From the NCBI GenBank assembly GCA_016201205.1, contig JACQDF010000168.1, positions 1 to 37,628 of the forward strand: a stretch of 37,628 bases of DNA, given 5' to 3'. The notes below the pieces were generated by a model. It was not told the DNA's origin and made no database searches. It worked only from the letters and a program-made list of their open reading frames with translations. Shown piece by piece: positions 34,216 through 37,628 of the stretch. Each line of letters starts with the position of its first letter. Within the stretch, counting starts at the first letter, position 1. Both the position numbers and the translations under genes were made by a program. Source of the stretch: Acidobacteriota bacterium (GTDB lineage Bacteria > Acidobacteriota > Terriglobia > Bryobacterales > Bryobacteraceae).

Positions 34216-35649
34216 TCAACGCACCGGCTGGGGAAGCCGCATGTCTTCGAGAAGCTTTCGAAAGCGCGGATGGCTGTGGGCCGGCTCGAAAATCGGGTCG
34301 GCAGCTACATACATGAGGTTGAAATGCCGGAAGCGGTGCGCAACTTCGAGCTCTTCCATGGCGCCCGCGATGTCGCCGAGATACATCTTCCACCGGGCTC
34401 TGCGGTAGGAGCTGGTCTCGCGGCCCGCTCCCTCCCCGGTCAGCTCGAGCAGCCGTTCCACAGCGCCGCGCATGCCCTTGGCGCGAAAGCGCGCATCCAG
34501 TTCGCTCGCCCTCTGGCTCCATCCGAACTCCTGCCACGCCGCCAGCGCTTCTTTGTCCCGGCCCATTTCGAGGAGCGCGCTGGCGCGCCCATCCCACACG
34601 GACTTGTTCTGTGGATTGATGGAGAGAGCGCGGTCGGCGGAGCTCAACGACTCCGGATACCGGCGCAAGTAGAGAAGCACCATCGAGCGGATCTGGTGTC
34701 CGGTACTCCAGAATGGCTCCAGCCGCAGACTCTCGTCGATGTGCTTCAAGGCCTCTTCCGGACGTCGCTGGGTGCACAGATACATCGCCATGTAGCCGCG
34801 CACGCCGCCCTGCCCGGGCATCAGATCGATTGCTCTGCGCAGTTGTGTTTCTGCCTGCTGCCACTCCCAGAACATGCTGAACAACGTAAAGCCGAGAACC
34901 GCGCGGCAGTCCCCGCACTTCGGTTCGAGTTCGACGGCGCGCTCGGCAGCTTCCCGCGTCGCCGTCGAATCTTTACGGCCGGGGACCGGAACCCGGCCGA
35001 GCGTCTCCGCAAGGGAGGCGAAATACATGCCCTTGCGAGGGTTGAGTTGCGTGGCCCGGCGAAAAGCCTCAACGGCGCCATGCAGGGAATCAGGATCGCC
35101 AAGCCGGCGTAATCGCCGCCCTTCCTCGTGGTATTGTGCCGCTTCGGCGGAATTCCGATAGCTGCGCCAGGCCCAGGCGCCGGCGGCCGCGACCGCCACC
35201 AGGCCCGCCGCGCCGGCGGCGACCCATAGCAGGAGGCGTCGCCAGCGGAAGGGCCGGACTGCCTTAAGGGGCGGCGCACCACCGTTGGAAGATCCCCTGA
35301 ATCCGGCTTCCGATGGATCCTCGACGCTGACAGGCGCACCCAATCGATAGCCTAGCCTGGGAATCGTTTCGACATACTCGGTCGTTGGGTCGCCATTCGC
35401 CAGGAGTCGCCGGAGCTGGGACATCACCTTGGTCAGCCCGGTTTCTTCTACTTCGATGCCCGGCCAGAGTCTGCGAAAGAACACCTCACGATCAACCACC
35501 GCGCCCTGAGCCTGCACCAGAAGAGTGAGTGCGTCCAGACACCGCCACGGCAGGTCCACAGCAACGTCGTCGAGCAAGACACGACGATTCGGCACGTCCA
35601 GGACGTATCGGCCGAACCGGTACCGCGAGTCCAACGTCACCGGCGTCAT
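34216..35649 (-). CDS. CadC-like transmembrane regulator with TPR sensor region
   Basis: A 477-residue protein. An OmpR-type winged-helix DNA-binding domain occupies about 8-107 (RYRFGRYVLDVPNRRVLL; VVDREVFFRRLWPG; YVETIPRLGYRL). One membrane helix lies at about 138-161 (LLLWVAAGAAGLVAVAAAGAWAW as its core). The remainder is tetratricopeptide-like helices (AVEAFRRATQLNPRKGMYFASLAETLG; EEALKHIDESLRLEP; SSADRALSINPQN). This is the layout of CadC/ToxR-like one-component regulators that sense outside the membrane. It is divergent from the Ig-repeat protein, and 10-bp direct repeats in the shared gap could be its operator. Confidence 0.88.
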   Translation of the reverse strand: MTPVTLDSRYRFGRYVLDVPNRRVLLDDVAVDLPWRCLDALTLLVQAQGAVVDREVFFRRLWPGIEVEETGLTKVMSQLRRLLANGDPTTEYVETIPRLGYRLGAPVSVEDPSEAGFRGSSNGGAPPLKAVRPFRWRRLLLWVAAGAAGLVAVAAAGAWAWRSYRNSAEAAQYHEEGRRLRRLGDPDSLHGAVEAFRRATQLNPRKGMYFASLAETLGRVPVPGRKDSTATREAAERAVELEPKCGDCRAVLGFTLFSMFWEWQQAETQLRRAIDLMPGQGGVRGYMAMYLCTQRRPEEALKHIDESLRLEPFWSTGHQIRSMVLLYLRRYPESLSSADRALSINPQNKSVWDGRASALLEMGRDKEALAAWQEFGWSQRASELDARFRAKGMRGAVERLLELTGEGAGRETSSYRRARWKMYLGDIAGAMEELEVAHRFRHFNLMYVAADPIFEPAHSHPRFRKLLEDMRLPQPVR

Positions 35650-35687
35650 CTCACCATTCTGCCCCCTCAGCAGCCAGGAGCAGCGTC

Positions 35688-35717
35688 TTTCAGTCTTTTT
35701 CAGCCTTTTTCAGCCGT
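35688..35717. promoter_or_regulatory. Three 10-bp direct repeats, candidate operator
   Basis: TTTCAGTCTT, TTTCAGCCTT and TTTCAGCCGT follow each other with an exact 10-bp period, about one helical turn. OmpR-type winged-helix proteins typically bind such direct repeats on one face of DNA. The array lies 39 bp upstream of the regulator start and 84 bp upstream of the Ig-repeat gene. A TTGACT (35719-35724) follows at once and could be a rightward -35, though no well-spaced -10 was found. Confidence 0.5.
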
Positions 35718-35801
35718 GTTGACTCGACAACGCCACTCCACCGCAGGTATTCAAGAGCAAGGTCATTATATCGTTCCGAGGGATTGTCCGCAGGGGGGCA
35801 C

Positions 35802-37628
35802 ATGCGATTCGCGGTAACGGGGTGGCTGGTGATTTGTGCCGAAGCTGCCCTATGGGGGCAGACGCCCATACGGTTCGACACGCCGTCGCCTCTGCCTGAC
35901 GGCGAAGTCGGCGTCCCATACGAGATGCAGATCCGGTTCTCGGGCGGTAAGCCGTTCCTGGGAACGGGGATCGTTCAGTACACCTACACTTCGAACTTCG
36001 CCGTTCCGGGCGTTGGCATGCAGAATGGCACGACAACGACGCACGCCCAGATCGGCGGTACGCCGACGGTGGCGGGAACTTACAGCTTCACGGTCAACGT
36101 CAACGACGGGCTGGGCACGTCGGCGTCGATGCCCTATAGCGTTACGATCTACCCCAGGCTGGAGATCGTCACGCCCAGCGCACTGCCGGATGCCGAGGAA
36201 GGGGCGCCCTACAGCTTCCAGTTGGTATGGCAGGGAGGCATTCAGCCTTATACCAGCTTCCAGTGCGTCTCGAGCATCGGTCCGCTTGGTTTCGCCTGCG
36301 ACCAGCAAGGATTGATTACGGGCCGGACATCTTCCATTAGCGGACGAACGGATACGTACTCCTGCGCCATCGAGCTGACCATCCAGTCCAGGAGCCGCAA
36401 CGTACAGCGGCGATGCTTCGACCTGACGATCCGGCCCGGACTTGCGATTACCGACACTCAGTTCGGTACTGGCAGCATGGGCCAGCCTTATTCCCACCAG
36501 CTCACGGCGGTTCGCGGGAAAACGCCCTACACATGGTCGGCAACCGGGACGATCCCGGCAGGCCTTACGTTCAGCTCTTCCGGAAGGCTTTCCGGGACGC
36601 CGACGCAGACGGGCACATTCCAGATTACGGCAAGGGTGACCGATGCCAACGGGACAGTGGTCGGCAGAACTCTGTCCCTTACGATTACCGCGGCGGCCTT
36701 CGCGATCAGCAACAACTCGCTCCCGGCGGGCACGGTAGGGCAGGGCTACTCGCAGCAACTCACTGCCTCCAACGCACAAGGCGCGGTGACTTGGGCAGGC
36801 AGCGGCTTTCCGCCGGGGATTACCATGAACTCGAGCGGCCTGATCAGCGGGACGCCCACACAGGCGGGAACTTTCACCGTCTTCCTCAATGCGACCGACG
36901 CCGCCGGGCGGATCGCAACCAAGACTTTGGTGTTCAGCGTGGCGTCTCCCCAACCGGCCGAGCTCGCGCTCGTGGGCGTGGGAGGGAACCTGACGGCGGG
37001 GCGCGTGGGCAGCCTTTATACGGGAACGATTCTGGCGCGCGGGGGCACGCAGCCTTACACGTTCACGTTCACCAACCTTCCGCCTGGACTCACCGCATCA
37101 CCTGACGGGGGGATCACCGGAACGCCAACCACCCCGGGGACTTACACGATCAACGTCACGGTGACTGACGCAACCGGCCAGCGAGCTGCCGGCCAGTACG
37201 CAATCTTCATAGCGGAGGGCACACCGCCGCCTCCTTCCAAAGTCTCGATCGTGACACCGTCCCCGTTAAGCTCGGCGGTGGTCGGCACAGGGGCCTACAC
37301 CCGTCAGCTCGAGGCGAAAGATGGCACTCCGCCTTACACCTGGCGGGTCTCCGCCGGACAACCGCCGCTGGGGTTCACCTTGAGCGCCGGAGGTCTTTAC
37401 TTTGGCGTCGCCATCGTCGGCGGCGACTATAGCTTCAGCGTGACGGTGACCGACTCGAAGGGAGACACCGACACCAGAAGCTACCGGCACACGATTGTGA
37501 CGCTGCCTCGAGTGACCAATACTCTGATCAAAGGCCGGGTCAACACGCCCTACAGCGCGGAGGTGGTCATCCAGGGAGGGTCTGCGCCGTACCGAACCCG
37601 CATGGTCGGCGGAACATTGCCTCGAGGC
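35802..37628 (+). CDS. Secreted Ig-repeat (He_PIG-like) protein, partial at the window end
   Basis: An open frame of 609 codons runs from ATG 35802, after a G-rich stretch, to the window end without a stop. A signal peptide (about 1-20, ending ALWGQ) is followed by at least six putative-Ig beta-sandwich repeats of about 80-95 residues and the start of a seventh (near 35868, 36163, 36442, 36697, 36963, 37240, 37510). The repeating pattern is G.PY...L.A.GG..PYTW, then LP.GL....G.ISGTPT..GTY.F.V.VTDA.G. Repeat 2 has four Cys (near 36264, 36297, 36362, 36418) not seen in the others, suggesting disulfides. Such proteins are extracellular adhesins or carriers of a C-terminal domain, which is not visible here. 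It is divergent from a CadC-like regulator. Confidence 0.88.
   Translation, partial: MRFAVTGWLVICAEAALWGQTPIRFDTPSPLPDGEVGVPYEMQIRFSGGKPFLGTGIVQYTYTSNFAVPGVGMQNGTTTTHAQIGGTPTVAGTYSFTVNVNDGLGTSASMPYSVTIYPRLEIVTPSALPDAEEGAPYSFQLVWQGGIQPYTSFQCVSSIGPLGFACDQQGLITGRTSSISGRTDTYSCAIELTIQSRSRNVQRRCFDLTIRPGLAITDTQFGTGSMGQPYSHQLTAVRGKTPYTWSATGTIPAGLTFSSSGRLSGTPTQTGTFQITARVTDANGTVVGRTLSLTITAAAFAISNNSLPAGTVGQGYSQQLTASNAQGAVTWAGSGFPPGITMNSSGLISGTPTQAGTFTVFLNATDAAGRIATKTLVFSVASPQPAELALVGVGGNLTAGRVGSLYTGTILARGGTQPYTFTFTNLPPGLTASPDGGITGTPTTPGTYTINVTVTDATGQRAAGQYAIFIAEGTPPPPSKVSIVTPSPLSSAVVGTGAYTRQLEAKDGTPPYTWRVSAGQPPLGFTLSAGGLYFGVAIVGGDYSFSVTVTDSKGDTDTRSYRHTIVTLPRVTNTLIKGRVNTPYSAEVVIQGGSAPYRTRMVGGTLPRG

Noticed and set aside
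34040..34918. N-terminal extension of aspartate kinase
   Set aside because: The kinase motif starts 7 codons after a GTG with a good Shine-Dalgarno. The extension runs antisense-frame through the regulator gene and the REP-like repeat.
35802..37628. Ig repeats as an assembly duplication or CRISPR-like array
   Set aside because: The repeats are diverged at DNA level and keep one reading frame, as expected of protein domain repeats.

Overview
The window is high-GC bacterial DNA that most resembles an acidobacterium of the Solibacter/Bryobacter type. The main reason is four very large outer-membrane proteins of the Oar type: signal peptide, carboxypeptidase-regulatory-like beta-sandwich, plug, TonB-dependent-receptor-like barrel, and a C-terminal aromatic residue. 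A CadC-like winged-helix/TPR regulator and a long Ig-repeat secreted protein fit the same group. This placement is inference from gene content; no rRNA or tRNA gene is present.

Left edge (1-1230): a less GC-rich DNA methyltransferase gene on the minus strand ends at an early TAG. A 102-bp structure with the layout of an integron attC site lies just upstream of its start. Positions 1232-6825 hold a tight six-gene minus-strand operon: mazG, a GNAT acyltransferase, an enolase-superfamily menC/N-succinylamino-acid racemase, a DMT permease, an MFS exporter and a pteridine-reductase-like SDR. Neighbours overlap or abut. A HemK-type methyltransferase (minus) and an isolated tssK (plus) follow, divergently arranged.

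Positions 9886-15932 form a plus-strand operon: Oar-like receptor, secreted M20 peptidase, exported protein of unknown function, and class I/II aminotransferase, with gaps of 0, 4 and 10 bp. It looks like a unit for peptide or amino-acid scavenging. A second Oar gene (16051-19293) converges on a Tat-exported aldo/keto reductase; four hairpins separate the two. Next come glmS and a stand-alone purS (minus), then a small regulatory-domain protein divergent from a third Oar gene (23043-26282).

Positions 26283-27300 are a decay zone: a MntA-type nucleotidyltransferase whose HEPN partner is reduced to a frameshifted N-terminal fragment, followed by a frameshifted HNH-nuclease remnant. A secreted PHP-like metallohydrolase gene interrupted by one in-frame TAG then lies directly downstream of the fourth Oar gene, itself just downstream of aspartate kinase (all minus). 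At the right end a CadC-like regulator is divergent from a secreted Ig-repeat protein that runs off the window. Their shared 152-bp intergenic region carries three 10-bp direct repeats, a plausible operator.

I do not see a complete new system. The best leads are the attC-like site with the methyltransferase, the GNAT/enolase pair, repeated pairing of Oar receptors with secreted or metabolic enzymes, the decayed HEPN-MNT/HNH patch, -10 boxes so close to start codons that leaderless mRNAs are likely, and the 10-bp repeats beside the regulator.
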